Part shown: in pieces, positions 1-8,486 of the stretch
Layout of the letters: every line of letters starts with the position of its first letter
Position numbering within the stretch: position 1 is the first letter of the stretch
Source of the DNA: Limnohabitans sp. Rim8
GTDB lineage: Bacteria; Pseudomonadota; Gammaproteobacteria; Burkholderiales; Burkholderiaceae_C
DNA length: 33,956 bases
Direction of reading: 5' to 3'
Assembly: GCA_945897795.1 (NCBI GenBank)
Contig: CAMDFT010000030.1
Span: forward strand, 1 to 33,956
Translations under genes and position numbers: made by a program
Notes under the pieces: generated by a model
The model's database searches: none
Told to the model about the DNA's origin: nothing
Seen by the model: only the letters and a program-made list of their open reading frames with translations

Positions 1-333
1 CCGGCCAGCCTGGCCGAAGTGCCGGTGCTGCTGCCCACGGGCCACACCGCTGTGCGCGCCCGACTGGACCACTGGTTTGAACAGCGCGGCATCCGCCCGC
101 GTATCGTGGGCGAGTTCGAAGACAGCGCTTTGCTCAAGACCTTTGGTGAAAGCGGCATGGGGGTGTTCCCAGCCGCTGAGTGGATGCACGACGAGTTGCT
201 GGCGCACTACGACGTGCAGCGCTTGGGGCCCTGCGAAGGCGTGAAGGAAAACTTTTTCGCGATCGGCACCGAAAAGAAGGTGCAACACCCCCTGGTGCAG
301 CGGCTTTTGCAGGCCAGCGTCGCGGCCCATTGA
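1..333 (+). CDS. nhaR: NhaR-like LysR-family transcriptional regulator, C-terminal part
   Basis: Only the last 110 or so codons are present; the frame is open to the window edge, so the DNA-binding domain lies outside. What remains is the second half of a LysR effector-binding domain. The stretch from VLLPTGHTAVRARLDHWF through VGEFEDSALLKTFGESGMGVFP closely follows the NhaR subgroup, which in E. coli activates the Na+/H+ antiporter gene nhaA in response to sodium. The gene converges with the terC-like gene at 427-1374. The LysR call is firm; the NhaR assignment comes from remembered family sequence and the antiporter target is inference. Confidence 0.8.
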   Translation, partial: PASLAEVPVLLPTGHTAVRARLDHWFEQRGIRPRIVGEFEDSALLKTFGESGMGVFPAAEWMHDELLAHYDVQRLGPCEGVKENFFAIGTEKKVQHPLVQRLLQASVAAH

Positions 334-362
334 AACACGCAGGCACCGCAGCTTCAAACGTG

Positions 363-380
363 AAAAAGCCCCCAAGGCTG
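363..380 (-). terminator. Rho-independent terminator of the terC-like gene
   Basis: On the minus strand AGCC (379-376 side) pairs with GGCT across a short loop, followed by TTTTT. The stem is short but the U-run is good. It sits about 47 bases past the terC-like stop codon. A second small hairpin without a U-run (TGCCC-TGAA-GGGCA, 408-421) lies between the two. Confidence 0.5.
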
Positions 381-426
381 GTGGCCCTGGAGGCTTGTTC
401 AGAGGCTTGCCCTGAAGGGCAGTGCG

Positions 427-1374
427 TCAGGCTTTGGATGAGCGCACACTCAACAACATGGTCACGGCCAGGATACCGACCACCACACCCAGCGAGATGC
501 CCACCGGGATCTTGAAAATATCGATCAAGCACATCTTGGTGCCGATGAACACCAGGATCACGGCCAAGCCGTAGTTGAGCAGGTGGAACTTGTTGGCCAC
601 TGCCGCCAGCAAGAAATACATGGCACGCAAACCCAGGATCGCGAACACGTTGCTGGTCAGCACGATGAAGGGGTCCGAGGTGATCGCAAAAATCGCCGGG
701 ATCGAATCCACCGCAAAGATCACATCGGTCAAGGCGATCAAGCAGATCACCATGAACAAGGGCGTGGCGATTTTCTTGCCGTTTTCGATAGTCCAGAAAT
801 TTTCACTGTCATAGTTTTGACTCACAGGCAAGACCTTGCGCAGCAACTTGAGCGCCGGGTTGTCGTCCAGATCAGGTTCCTTGCCTGCAGCCCACCACAT
901 CTTCACGCCTGTGAGGATTAGGAAAGCTCCGAACACATAGAGCACCCAGTGGAACTCGGCCAGCAACCAACCGCCCACCAAAATCATGATGGTGCGCAAC
1001 ACGATGGCCCCAATGATGCCGATCATCAGCACGCGCTTTTGGAACTCGCTCGGTACAGCGAAGTAAGTGAAGATCATCAGGAAGACAAAGATGTTGTCCA
1101 CCGCCAATGATTTCTCGATCAAGTAACCGGTGAGGAATTCCAGCGATTTAGTGTTAGCCAACTCCACGGATCCTGTCGTGTCTTTGATGGCCCACCAGAA
1201 CAAGCCGTTGAACAAGAAGCTCAGCGCGATCCAGATCAGCGACCAGTTGAGCGCCTCCTTGACGCCGATGTCATGGGCACCTTGCTTTTTGAGCACCACA
1301 AAATCGACGAACAGTGACACCAACACAATGGCCACAAAAGTGGCCCATAACCAAAGGGGGGCAACGGTATCCAT
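427..1374 (-). CDS. TerC/Alx-family integral membrane protein
   Basis: A 315-residue polytopic membrane protein with roughly eight to nine hydrophobic segments. It carries the family hallmarks: an acidic motif in a membrane segment (EKSLAVDNIFVFLMIF, residues about 88-103) and a second one (LTDVIFAVDSIPAIFAIT) near residue 220. TerC/Alx proteins are linked to manganese export, tellurite resistance and metalation of exported proteins; the conserved aspartates probably bind the metal. An AAAGG ribosome-binding site lies just before the ATG. I looked upstream (1375-1560) for the manganese yybP-ykoY riboswitch that often precedes such genes and did not recognise one; a TTGACA at 1432-1427 has no convincing -10 partner. 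Confidence 0.9.
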   Translation of the reverse strand: MDTVAPLWLWATFVAIVLVSLFVDFVVLKKQGAHDIGVKEALNWSLIWIALSFLFNGLFWWAIKDTTGSVELANTKSLEFLTGYLIEKSLAVDNIFVFLMIFTYFAVPSEFQKRVLMIGIIGAIVLRTIMILVGGWLLAEFHWVLYVFGAFLILTGVKMWWAAGKEPDLDDNPALKLLRKVLPVSQNYDSENFWTIENGKKIATPLFMVICLIALTDVIFAVDSIPAIFAITSDPFIVLTSNVFAILGLRAMYFLLAAVANKFHLLNYGLAVILVFIGTKMCLIDIFKIPVGISLGVVVGILAVTMLLSVRSSKA

Positions 1375-1566
1375 AAAGACCTTTCAAATCCGACAAGACT
1401 TATTCAAAGCACCGGTTCGACACACATGTCAACAACCATCTGTTCAAAGGTTTGAAGTCTAGGGCAGAAGGAGCAATTTTTTTCTGAGTCAGATGGCTTT
1501 ATAGTTCGTAAAAAATGGAGTGTTTGGCTGAATTATTCTGCTGAAATGTTTTTTGAAGCCCCCATG

Positions 1567-1605
1567 AAAAAACCGCCAGGCCCTTGCGGGCACTGGCGGT
1601 TTTTG
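1567..1605 (-). terminator. Strong terminator of the liv operon
   Basis: Twelve bases AAAAACCGCCAG (1568-1579) pair perfectly with CTGGCGGTTTTT (1593-1604). The loop itself can fold further as GCCC-TTGC-GGGC. The minus-strand transcript ends in a U-run just past the binding-protein gene (stop at 1629). The symmetrical A/T flanks would let it work in both directions, but the gene to the left (terC-like) reads away from it. Confidence 0.9.
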
Positions 1606-1628
1606 TCATGCAGCGGGCGCTGCAGGCT

Positions 1629-2798
1629 TTACTTCTTGTCGCTGAAGTAGCCCGAGGTCACTTTCCAGCGACCATCGGTGATTTGCGACATGCGCGAGGC
1701 GTTGCTGCCCAAACGCTTGGTGGCGGTGAAGGTCATTTCGCCAGTGCCGAAAATATCGGGCGGGATCACCATGGTGTCCATGGCCTTGATGATGCTTTCG
1801 GTGGTCACGTTTTTGCCGGATTTCTCCACCGCGCGCAAGAACGAGTCAATGGCGTTGTAGCCGTAGACCGAGAACACGGTGGGATCTTCGTTGAACTTGG
1901 TCTTGTACTTGTTGGCCCAGAAACGGATGGGTTGCGCGGCCTCGTCCAGGTAGGGGTGCTGGGTCGACATGGTGGAATAAAAGCCATTCATGGCGGGGCC
2001 ACCCAATTTGTGGATCAGGTCGGTGTAAGACGCGCTCGAACCCAGGAAAGTGGGGTTGAAGCCCAAACGACGCGCGGTGGCGATGCCGCCAATGGTCTCG
2101 CGAATGATGGTGCCCATGACCACGAAGTCACACTTGGAGGAGGCCAGTTTTTGCATCTGCGATGCAAAGTCGGTCGCGCCGCGCTTGTAGGTGGTGACTT
2201 CGGCAAATTTCATGCCCATGGTTTTGAGGCCTTCTTCGGCACCACGGAACACTTCCAGACCGAATTCATCGTCCTGGTGCATGGCGCAGATTTGTTTGGC
2301 GTTCTTTTCTTTCACCAAAATCGGCAGGCCCAGGCGCATCTGGTCGTAGTAGGTGGCGGCAAACGAGTACTTGAGCTTGTGGAAGGGCTCGTACATTTCT
2401 CGGGCAGCCGTGACCGGGAAAAAGTTGATCACATTCTTCTGGAATTGCACCGGCATGGCGGCCATGTTTTGCGCCGTACCGATGTGGCCGATCATGGCGA
2501 AAATCTTGTCCTGGTTGACCAGCTTTTGTGCGGCCAGCACAGCGCGGCGCGGGTCATAGGCCGAGTCTTCGACCAGCAGCTTGAACTTTCGGCCATTGAT
2601 GCCGCCTTGCTCGTTGGCTTCGTCCACACGCAGCATCATGCCCAGGCGCACTTGCTTGCCAAAGCCGGCCAACGGGCCCGACAAATCCTGGATCGAGCCC
2701 AGGGTGATTTCGTTTTTGGAAACGCCCTGCGTTTGGGCCATGGCCGCGCCAGCGGTCAGGGCCATCGCAGCGGCGACGAGGCTGAGTTTGATTTTCAT
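1629..2798 (-). CDS. livK: Branched-chain amino acid-type ABC transporter substrate-binding protein
   Basis: A 389-residue periplasmic type I binding protein. The start at 2798 is chosen because it opens with a clean Sec signal peptide (MKIKLSLVAAAMALTAGAAMAQ) and has GGAG eight bases upstream; an in-frame ATG at 2852 would add a non-signal extension overlapping the preceding gene. The mature part begins with the family pattern ITLGSIQDLSGPLAGFGKQVRLGM. It is the last gene of the livHMGF/acyl-CoA synthetase operon. Family members bind amino acids, but many in Burkholderiales bind aromatic or short organic acids. The adjacent CoA ligase suggests a carboxylate ligand (inference). Confidence 0.9.
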   Translation of the reverse strand: MKIKLSLVAAAMALTAGAAMAQTQGVSKNEITLGSIQDLSGPLAGFGKQVRLGMMLRVDEANEQGGINGRKFKLLVEDSAYDPRRAVLAAQKLVNQDKIFAMIGHIGTAQNMAAMPVQFQKNVINFFPVTAAREMYEPFHKLKYSFAATYYDQMRLGLPILVKEKNAKQICAMHQDDEFGLEVFRGAEEGLKTMGMKFAEVTTYKRGATDFASQMQKLASSKCDFVVMGTIIRETIGGIATARRLGFNPTFLGSSASYTDLIHKLGGPAMNGFYSTMSTQHPYLDEAAQPIRFWANKYKTKFNEDPTVFSVYGYNAIDSFLRAVEKSGKNVTTESIIKAMDTMVIPPDIFGTGEMTFTATKRLGSNASRMSQITDGRWKVTSGYFSDKK

Positions 2799-2848
2799 GT
2801 TGCAGGTCTCCTGTTGTGGTGATGGATAAAAGTGACTAGGGAATCGAA

Positions 2849-4705
2849 TCAACGGTACATCGCCTCGATTTGGGGCGTGTATTTTTTCTCGACCAGTTTA
2901 CGCTTGAGCTTCATGGTGGGGGTCAGCTCTTCGTCTTCGGCACTCAGTTGGGTGTCCAGCAGCCAGAATTTCTTGATCTGCTCGACACGGGCAAACTTCT
3001 TGTTGACGCGGTCCACTTCGGCCTGGATCAGTTCCTGCACCTCGGCGCTGTGCGTGAGGCTGGCGTAGTTGGAGAAGGGCACGTCGTTGTCCTGCGCGTA
3101 TTTCTCGACGTTTTCCTGGTCAATCATGATGATCACCGTCAAATAAGGCCGTTTGTCGCCAATGACCACCGCATCGGTGACATAGGGCGAGAATTTCAAT
3201 TCGTTTTCCAACTCGCTGGGGGTGATGTTTTTGCCACCAGCCGTGATGATGATGTCTTTCATGCGATCGGTGATGCGGAAAAACCCTTCCTCGTCCACCA
3301 CGCCCACGTCGCCCGTGTGCAGCCAGCCGTCGGCATCGATGGTCTCAGCCGTTTTTTCGGGCAGGTTCAGGTAACCCATGAACACATTGGGGCCGCGCAC
3401 CAAAATCTCGCTGGTCACCGGGTCCAGACGCATTTCGTTGAACTCGGCCGCCGGGCCAATGGATCCGGGCTTGATGCGGTCGGCAGGCACGCCCGACGAG
3501 GCACCGCAGGTCTCGGTCATGCCCCAGACTTCGAGCATGGGCAAGCCCAGCGCCAAATACCAGCGTACCAAATCGGGGGAAATGGGGGCTGCCCCGGTCA
3601 CCAAAAAACGGGCGCGGTGGATGCCGATCATCTTGCGCACGTTGTTCAGCGCCAGCAAGCGGGCCACATGAAAGCGCAGCTTGAGGCTGCCGGGTACCGG
3701 CTGATGGGCCAGCACCAATTCGGCCACCTGATGGCCCACGCCAATGGACCAGCCATAAACGGCTTGCTGCAGGCCACCCGCTTCTTTCAGCGCGATCATC
3801 ACGCCTGAGTAAAACTTCTCCCACACGCGGGGCACCGCCGTGAACACGGTGGGTGCGATTTCGCGCACGTTTTCGGGCACGGTTTCGGGATTCTCGACAA
3901 AGTTGAGTTTGGCCCCGGTGTACATCGAGAAATACTCACCCCCCATGCGCTCGGCGATGTGGCACAGCGGCAAAAAGCACATGCACTCGTCGCGCTCGTC
4001 GCGGGCAATCAGGGTGTTGTAGCCGCGCACGGTGTAGACCAGGCCGTGGTGGCTGTGCATGCCGCCTTTGGGTTTGCCGGTGGTGCCCGAGGTGTAGACC
4101 AAAATGGCCAGCTCTTCGGGCTTGCAAGCGGCGCTGCGCTGCGCGAGCAAATCGGGGTGTTGCTGGGCGTGCTCGCGGCCCAGGGCTTGCAATTGTTGGA
4201 GGCTGATGACCTGCGGGTCATGGAAGTCGCGCAGACCCTCCATGTCGAACACCACGATTTTTTGCAACAAGGGCAAGGTGTCACGCACGGCCAGGGCCTT
4301 GTCGAGCTGCTCGTCGTCCTCGACAAACAGCACGCGGGTGCTCGAGTCTTCGCACAGGTAATGCACTTGCTCTGCCGCGTCGGTCGGGTAGATGCCGTTG
4401 GACACGCCACCGGCACTCAGAACAGCCAGGTCGCACAGCACCCATTCGATGTTGGTGTTGGCCAGGATGGACGCGGTGTGCCGGGCCTCAAAGCCCAGCG
4501 CCAACAGGCCGTGACCGATCTCGCGCACGGCTTGGGCGGTCTCGTTCCAGGTCCAACTGCGCCAGATGCCCAAGTCCTTTTGGCGCATCCAGACATTCGG
4601 GCCGCGTGCGGCGACCGCGTTCCAGAAGATGGCGGGGATGGTCTCGCCCGCCATGACGACATTTTTTTGCGGCGCAATGCCGGAGGTGTCCCAGAGTTGG
4701 CTCAT
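2849..4705 (-). CDS. AMP-dependent long-chain acyl-CoA synthetase family protein
   Basis: A 618-residue adenylate-forming enzyme that would couple a carboxylic acid to CoA using ATP. Visible motifs are the P-loop-like YTSGTTGKPKG at residues 204-214, the GMTETCG motif in the middle, and GWLHTGDVGVVDEEGFFRIT followed by DRMKDIIITAGGKNITPSELE, the A8 hinge. Length and the KNITPSELENELK stretch match the long-chain (FadD15-like) subgroup. It begins 3 bases after the livF stop and precedes the binding protein, so it is embedded in the transporter operon; import followed at once by CoA activation is the likely logic. Actual substrate (fatty, branched or aromatic acid) cannot be read from sequence. 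Confidence 0.9.
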   Translation of the reverse strand: MSQLWDTSGIAPQKNVVMAGETIPAIFWNAVAARGPNVWMRQKDLGIWRSWTWNETAQAVREIGHGLLALGFEARHTASILANTNIEWVLCDLAVLSAGGVSNGIYPTDAAEQVHYLCEDSSTRVLFVEDDEQLDKALAVRDTLPLLQKIVVFDMEGLRDFHDPQVISLQQLQALGREHAQQHPDLLAQRSAACKPEELAILVYTSGTTGKPKGGMHSHHGLVYTVRGYNTLIARDERDECMCFLPLCHIAERMGGEYFSMYTGAKLNFVENPETVPENVREIAPTVFTAVPRVWEKFYSGVMIALKEAGGLQQAVYGWSIGVGHQVAELVLAHQPVPGSLKLRFHVARLLALNNVRKMIGIHRARFLVTGAAPISPDLVRWYLALGLPMLEVWGMTETCGASSGVPADRIKPGSIGPAAEFNEMRLDPVTSEILVRGPNVFMGYLNLPEKTAETIDADGWLHTGDVGVVDEEGFFRITDRMKDIIITAGGKNITPSELENELKFSPYVTDAVVIGDKRPYLTVIIMIDQENVEKYAQDNDVPFSNYASLTHSAEVQELIQAEVDRVNKKFARVEQIKKFWLLDTQLSAEDEELTPTMKLKRKLVEKKYTPQIEAMYR

Positions 4706-4708
4706 GTT

Positions 4709-5527
4709 TTATCTCCAGGTTTTCTTCTTTTTCCAACGGCGGTCGGCGCGCACGCCCTCTTCTTTCATGCCCAAGTAGAACTCCTTGATGTCCTCTTTTT
4801 CACGCAAGCGGGCGCAGGTGTCTTCCATCACGATGCGGCCGTTTTCCAGCACATAACCGTAGTCCGAGGCGTTGAGCGCCATGTTGGCGTTTTGCTCGAC
4901 CAACAAGATGGTGGTGCCGCGTTCGCGGTTGATGCGCACCACGATTTCGAAGATTTCCTTGGTCAACTTGGGACTCAGGCCCAAGCTGGGCTCGTCAAGC
5001 AGAATCAGGTCGGGGTTGGCCATGAGCGCCCGGCTGATCGCCAGCATTTGCTGCTGCCCACCCGAGAGCAAGCCCGCGTCTTGCGCGGCGCGCTCGCGCA
5101 GGATCGGGAAATAGTTGTACACCGCTTCCATGTCGCGCGCCACGCCATCGCGGTCCTTGCGGGTGTAGGCGCCCATGAGCAAGTTGTCGCGAATCGACAG
5201 CAGCGGGAATACTTCACGGCCTTCGGGCACGTGCATCAGGCCGCGCTGCACAATGATGGCCGGGTCCAGCGCGGTGATGCTCTGGCCCTTGAACTCGATC
5301 GAGCCCTTGCGCGGGTCGATGATGCCGCTGATGGTTTTGAGGATGGTGGTCTTGCCCGCGCCGTTGGAGCCGAGCACGGTGGCGATTTCGCCATGGCGCA
5401 CCTGCAGGCTCACGCCGCGAATCGCCTTGATCGGGCCGTAGGCACTCTCGACGTTGAGCAGCTTGAGCATGACCTTGTCATCGGCTGCCTCGGTCGTGGT
5501 GTTCAGGGTCTGGGTGGCTGCGCTCAT
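4709..5527 (-). CDS. livF: Liv-type ABC transporter ATP-binding protein LivF
   Basis: A 272-residue cytoplasmic ATPase with Walker A GSNGAGKT (residues 53-60), the signature LLSGGQQQMLAISRAL, and Walker B LILLDEPSLGLSP. The order LivG then LivF and the LSGGQQQ signature identify it as LivF. Its ATG overlaps the livG stop as ATGA (5527-5524), indicating translational coupling. It has an N-terminal extension of about 20 residues and a basic C-terminal tail (VRADRRWKKKKTWR), unusual but harmless-looking additions. Confidence 0.9.
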   Translation of the reverse strand: MSAATQTLNTTTEAADDKVMLKLLNVESAYGPIKAIRGVSLQVRHGEIATVLGSNGAGKTTILKTISGIIDPRKGSIEFKGQSITALDPAIIVQRGLMHVPEGREVFPLLSIRDNLLMGAYTRKDRDGVARDMEAVYNYFPILRERAAQDAGLLSGGQQQMLAISRALMANPDLILLDEPSLGLSPKLTKEIFEIVVRINRERGTTILLVEQNANMALNASDYGYVLENGRIVMEDTCARLREKEDIKEFYLGMKEEGVRADRRWKKKKTWR

Positions 5528-6357
5528 GCGGCACCTCCGGGCACGTAATTTTCGCGACGCAAGGCAGACACATCGTCCACCGAGCCCAAATAGGCTTCGA
5601 TGACGCCGGGGTCACTTTGCACCTGGCTGGGCGTGCCGGTGGCGATTTCTTCGCCCTGGCTCATGGCCAGCACGCGGTCCGACACTTTGGAGACCAAACT
5701 CATGTCGTGCTCCACCATGAGCACGGTGATGCCCAACTCGTTTTTGATGTCCGAGATCCAAAAGGCCATGTCTTCGGTTTCCTCGACGTTCAGGCCAGAA
5801 GAGGGCTCGTCGAGCAGCAGCAGCTTGGGCTCGGTGCACAGGGCGCGGGCCAGCTCGACCACTTTGCGCACGCCATAAGGCAAGCCCGCCACCATCGAAT
5901 CGCGGTGGTGTTGCAGGTCCAGAAAGTCAATCACTTCCTCGACTTTTTCTCGCGCTTCGATCTCGCCCGCACGGGTTTTGCGGGTGAAGAACATTTCACT
6001 CCACAGCCCCGTCTTGCGGTGCGTGTGGCGGCCGATCAAGAGGTTTTGCAGCACGGTGGCGTGCTCGAACAGCTCGATGTTCTGGAAGGTGCGGGCAATG
6101 CCCAACCCGGCAATTTGGTGCGCGGGTTGGTCGGTCAGGCGCAGCGTGCCTTGCGGCCCGGCATAGTCGATCACGCCCGTGGTGGGGGTGTAGATGCGGC
6201 TGATCAGGTTGAACACGGTGGTCTTGCCAGCGCCGTTGGGGCCGATCAGGGTAAAGACCTCGCCGCGCTTGACGTCGAAGCTGACCTTGTTGACGGCCAG
6301 CACGCCACCAAAGCGCACGCTCAGGTCTTGAGCGGATAAAAGGATGTCTGCGTTCAT
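5524..6357 (-). CDS. livG: Liv-type ABC transporter ATP-binding protein LivG
   Basis: A 277-residue ATPase. Walker A is GPNGAGKTT (residues 39-47), Walker B LLLLDEPSSGLN. The signature motif is the LivG-type LPYGVRKVVELARAL rather than LSGGQ, as usual for this subunit. The C-terminal end carries the typical GTPSQVQSDPGVIEAYLG. Its start codon overlaps the livM stop (6357/6354), and its own stop overlaps the livF start, so the ATPases and permease are tightly coupled. Confidence 0.92.
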   Translation of the reverse strand: MNADILLSAQDLSVRFGGVLAVNKVSFDVKRGEVFTLIGPNGAGKTTVFNLISRIYTPTTGVIDYAGPQGTLRLTDQPAHQIAGLGIARTFQNIELFEHATVLQNLLIGRHTHRKTGLWSEMFFTRKTRAGEIEAREKVEEVIDFLDLQHHRDSMVAGLPYGVRKVVELARALCTEPKLLLLDEPSSGLNVEETEDMAFWISDIKNELGITVLMVEHDMSLVSKVSDRVLAMSQGEEIATGTPSQVQSDPGVIEAYLGSVDDVSALRRENYVPGGAA

Positions 6358-7430
6358 TTCAGGCGGTCCGACTTCTGGAACGATTTTTGGCGCTTGAACA
6401 GGCCACGGCGGTAAAACGGGAACAGCTGGAACCAGGTGCGCACCTTGAGCCAGCGGCCATACAGGCCCATGGGCTCAAACAGCACAAAGCCAATCAGCAC
6501 CATGCCATAGACCGTGCCCTGCAAACCAGCGGCACCACCAATGGCAGCTGGCAAAAAGTCTTTGCCCATCGAAATCAGCTGCGGCATGACGATCAGGAAA
6601 ATGGCGCCCAGGAAAGCCCCGTGGATCGAGCCCAAGCCGCCAATCACCACCATCAGCAACAAGTCGATCGACTGGATGATGCTGAACTGCTCGGGCGAGA
6701 GGAACTGGATTTTGTGCGCGTACAAGGCACCGCCAATGCCCGCCAAGGCGGCCGACAAAGCGAAAGACAAGGTCTTGTAACGCGCCAAATGGATGCCCAT
6801 GCTTTGCGCCGAAATTTCGGAATCGCGGATGGCCACAAAGGCACGCCCGGTGGACGAGCGCAGCAGGTTCACGATGGCCAGCGTGGCCCCCACGGTGACC
6901 AGCAAGCACAGGAAATAAAACTCTTCGGTGCTGTCCAGCGTCCAGCTGCCGATGGCGGGATAACCCACCGACAAACCGGCGTTGCCGCCCGTCACCCTCT
7001 CCCAGCGGGCCATGCCTTCTTCAACGATGAAGCCAAAGGCCAGCGTGGCCATGCCCAGGTAAATGCCTTTGACGCGCAAAGCGGGCAAACCCACGATGAT
7101 GCCCACGATGGCCGAGAACAAGCCCGCGCACACCAGCGCCAACGGAAACGGCACCCCGGCATTGACCATGACCGCCTGGGTATAAGCCCCCACGCCCAAG
7201 AATGCCGCGTGGCCCAGCGAGAACAGCCCGGTAAAGCCTGCCAGCAGCATCAGGCCCAGGCCCACCACCGCGTAGATCAGCACAAAGGTCAGCTGCGCCA
7301 GCCAGTACTCGGCCACCACCCAAGGGGCGGCCACCAGGAACAAGCCCAGCAAGCTGTACCAGAACACATGGCCGCCATGTTTGGCCAGGGTGATGTCCTG
7401 GTTGTATTCAGTTTTGAAAATAAAACGCAT
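6354..7430 (-). CDS. livM: Liv-type ABC transporter permease LivM
   Basis: A 358-residue inner-membrane permease with about nine hydrophobic segments and the LivM pattern GLGLMLLAGFTGLFSLGHAAFLGVGAYT near residues 57-84, plus GGLGSIHGAFLGA near the cytoplasmic coupling loop. The ATG follows the livH stop by 8 bases, and the livH stop codon overlaps the GAGG ribosome-binding site of livM. The C-terminal tail is basic and lies in the cytoplasm by analogy. Confidence 0.92.
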   Translation of the reverse strand: MRFIFKTEYNQDITLAKHGGHVFWYSLLGLFLVAAPWVVAEYWLAQLTFVLIYAVVGLGLMLLAGFTGLFSLGHAAFLGVGAYTQAVMVNAGVPFPLALVCAGLFSAIVGIIVGLPALRVKGIYLGMATLAFGFIVEEGMARWERVTGGNAGLSVGYPAIGSWTLDSTEEFYFLCLLVTVGATLAIVNLLRSSTGRAFVAIRDSEISAQSMGIHLARYKTLSFALSAALAGIGGALYAHKIQFLSPEQFSIIQSIDLLLMVVIGGLGSIHGAFLGAIFLIVMPQLISMGKDFLPAAIGGAAGLQGTVYGMVLIGFVLFEPMGLYGRWLKVRTWFQLFPFYRRGLFKRQKSFQKSDRLK

Positions 7431-7438
7431 GCCGGGCC

Positions 7439-8314
7439 TCAGACTTTCTTGCGCAGTTGCTCGCCGAACAAGCCGTTGGGCTTGAGCACCAGCATGAGCA
7501 ACACCACGATGTAGGGCGCAATGTCCTTGAAGCCTTCGGGCAGATAAAAGCCCGAAAGCGACTCAACGATGCCGATCACCAACCCACCCACAATCGCGCC
7601 GGGCAAGCTGCCAAAGCCGCCCACCACCGCTGCGGGAAAGGCCTTCAGGCCGATGAAGCCCATGTTGGCGTGTACGAAGGTGATGGGGGCCAACAGCAAG
7701 CCCGCCACCGCCGCCACCGCTGCGGCCAGGCCCCAAACCAATCCGTTGATCTGCTTGACGGGGATACCCATGTAATAAGCGGCCAGCTGGTTTTGCGAGG
7801 CCGCCTGCATGGCAATGCCCAGCTTGCTGTACTTGAACATGGCAAACAGACCCAAGCACAAAATAACGGTGGCGCCGATCACCACCATCTGCTCGGCTGC
7901 AATCACCAGACCGCCCAGGCGCAGCACCTCGCCCGCGTAAGGCACGGGCAGGGTGTGGGTGTCGGTGCCCACATCGGGGATCATGGTGATCAGGCCGCGC
8001 AGCAAATAGCCCACGCCAATCGTGAGCATGACGATGGAGAAAGCCGGTTGCCCCAAGATGGGGCGAATGACCAGGCGCTCAAGCAGCACCCCAAAAATGC
8101 CCATGGCCACGATGGCCGCAGGCACCGCGATCCAGAACGGAAAGCCCAGCAACGTCATGGCGGCCAAACCTGAAAAAGCCCCCACCATCATCAGGTCGCC
8201 CTGGGCAAAGCTCACCGTTTCGGTGGCCTTGTAAATCAGCACGAAACCCAGGGCAATGAGTCCGTAAATACACCCCTGGGCCACACCGCTGATCAGCAGT
8301 TGCAGCAATTGCAC
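7439..8314 (-). CDS. livH: Liv-type ABC transporter permease LivH
   Basis: A 291-residue permease with the family start pattern LISGVAQGCIYGLIALGFVLIY and the coupling-loop motif GGFGSLPGAIVGG. It is the first gene of the operon. The start is a GTG at 8314, supported by AGGAG a few bases upstream (about 8321-8325) and by alignment of the N-terminus with the family. Expression is probably driven from the 172-base divergent region shared with the AtuA-family gene. Confidence 0.92.
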   Translation of the reverse strand: MQLLQLLISGVAQGCIYGLIALGFVLIYKATETVSFAQGDLMMVGAFSGLAAMTLLGFPFWIAVPAAIVAMGIFGVLLERLVIRPILGQPAFSIVMLTIGVGYLLRGLITMIPDVGTDTHTLPVPYAGEVLRLGGLVIAAEQMVVIGATVILCLGLFAMFKYSKLGIAMQAASQNQLAAYYMGIPVKQINGLVWGLAAAVAAVAGLLLAPITFVHANMGFIGLKAFPAAVVGGFGSLPGAIVGGLVIGIVESLSGFYLPEGFKDIAPYIVVLLMLVLKPNGLFGEQLRKKV

Positions 8315-8486
8315 ACCTATCTCCTCTTTGATCTGTCTAACCGAGTTCGCTGGACTTGGCGGGGCACTGTTCCGTTACACGGCAAAGCATTTGCGAACGA
8401 CCGTGCGATTATGGCTGTCTTACGCGAGACTTTCCCTAGGGGTTGTCCCCCATTACGGTCAATACACAAGGCTTCAATATCGCCTC
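8315..8486. promoter_or_regulatory. Divergent control region between livH and atuA-like genes
   Basis: A 172-base region from which both operons must start. It holds a GGGG-TTGT-CCCC inverted repeat at 8439-8450 (within CTAGGGGTTGTCCCCC), about 40 bases before the AtuA-family ATG. It could be an operator or a 5'-UTR hairpin. No convincing -35/-10 pair was identified for either direction and no regulator gene is linked. Confidence 0.4.

Noticed and set aside
1375-1560. Possible yybP-ykoY manganese riboswitch before the terC-like gene
   Set aside because: The conserved paired loops of that riboswitch were not recognised in the leader; a covariance-model search would settle it.
1584-2822. Long open frame on the plus strand, antisense to the binding-protein gene (412 codons)
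   Set aside because: It is a shadow of the minus-strand gene: composition is His/Gly/Val-rich without any family pattern, and the real gene has a signal peptide and recognisable domains.
3959-5548. Long open frame on the plus strand, antisense to the CoA synthetase and livF genes (529 codons)
   Set aside because: It spans two well-identified genes on the other strand and has no recognisable motif; high GC lengthens antisense frames.
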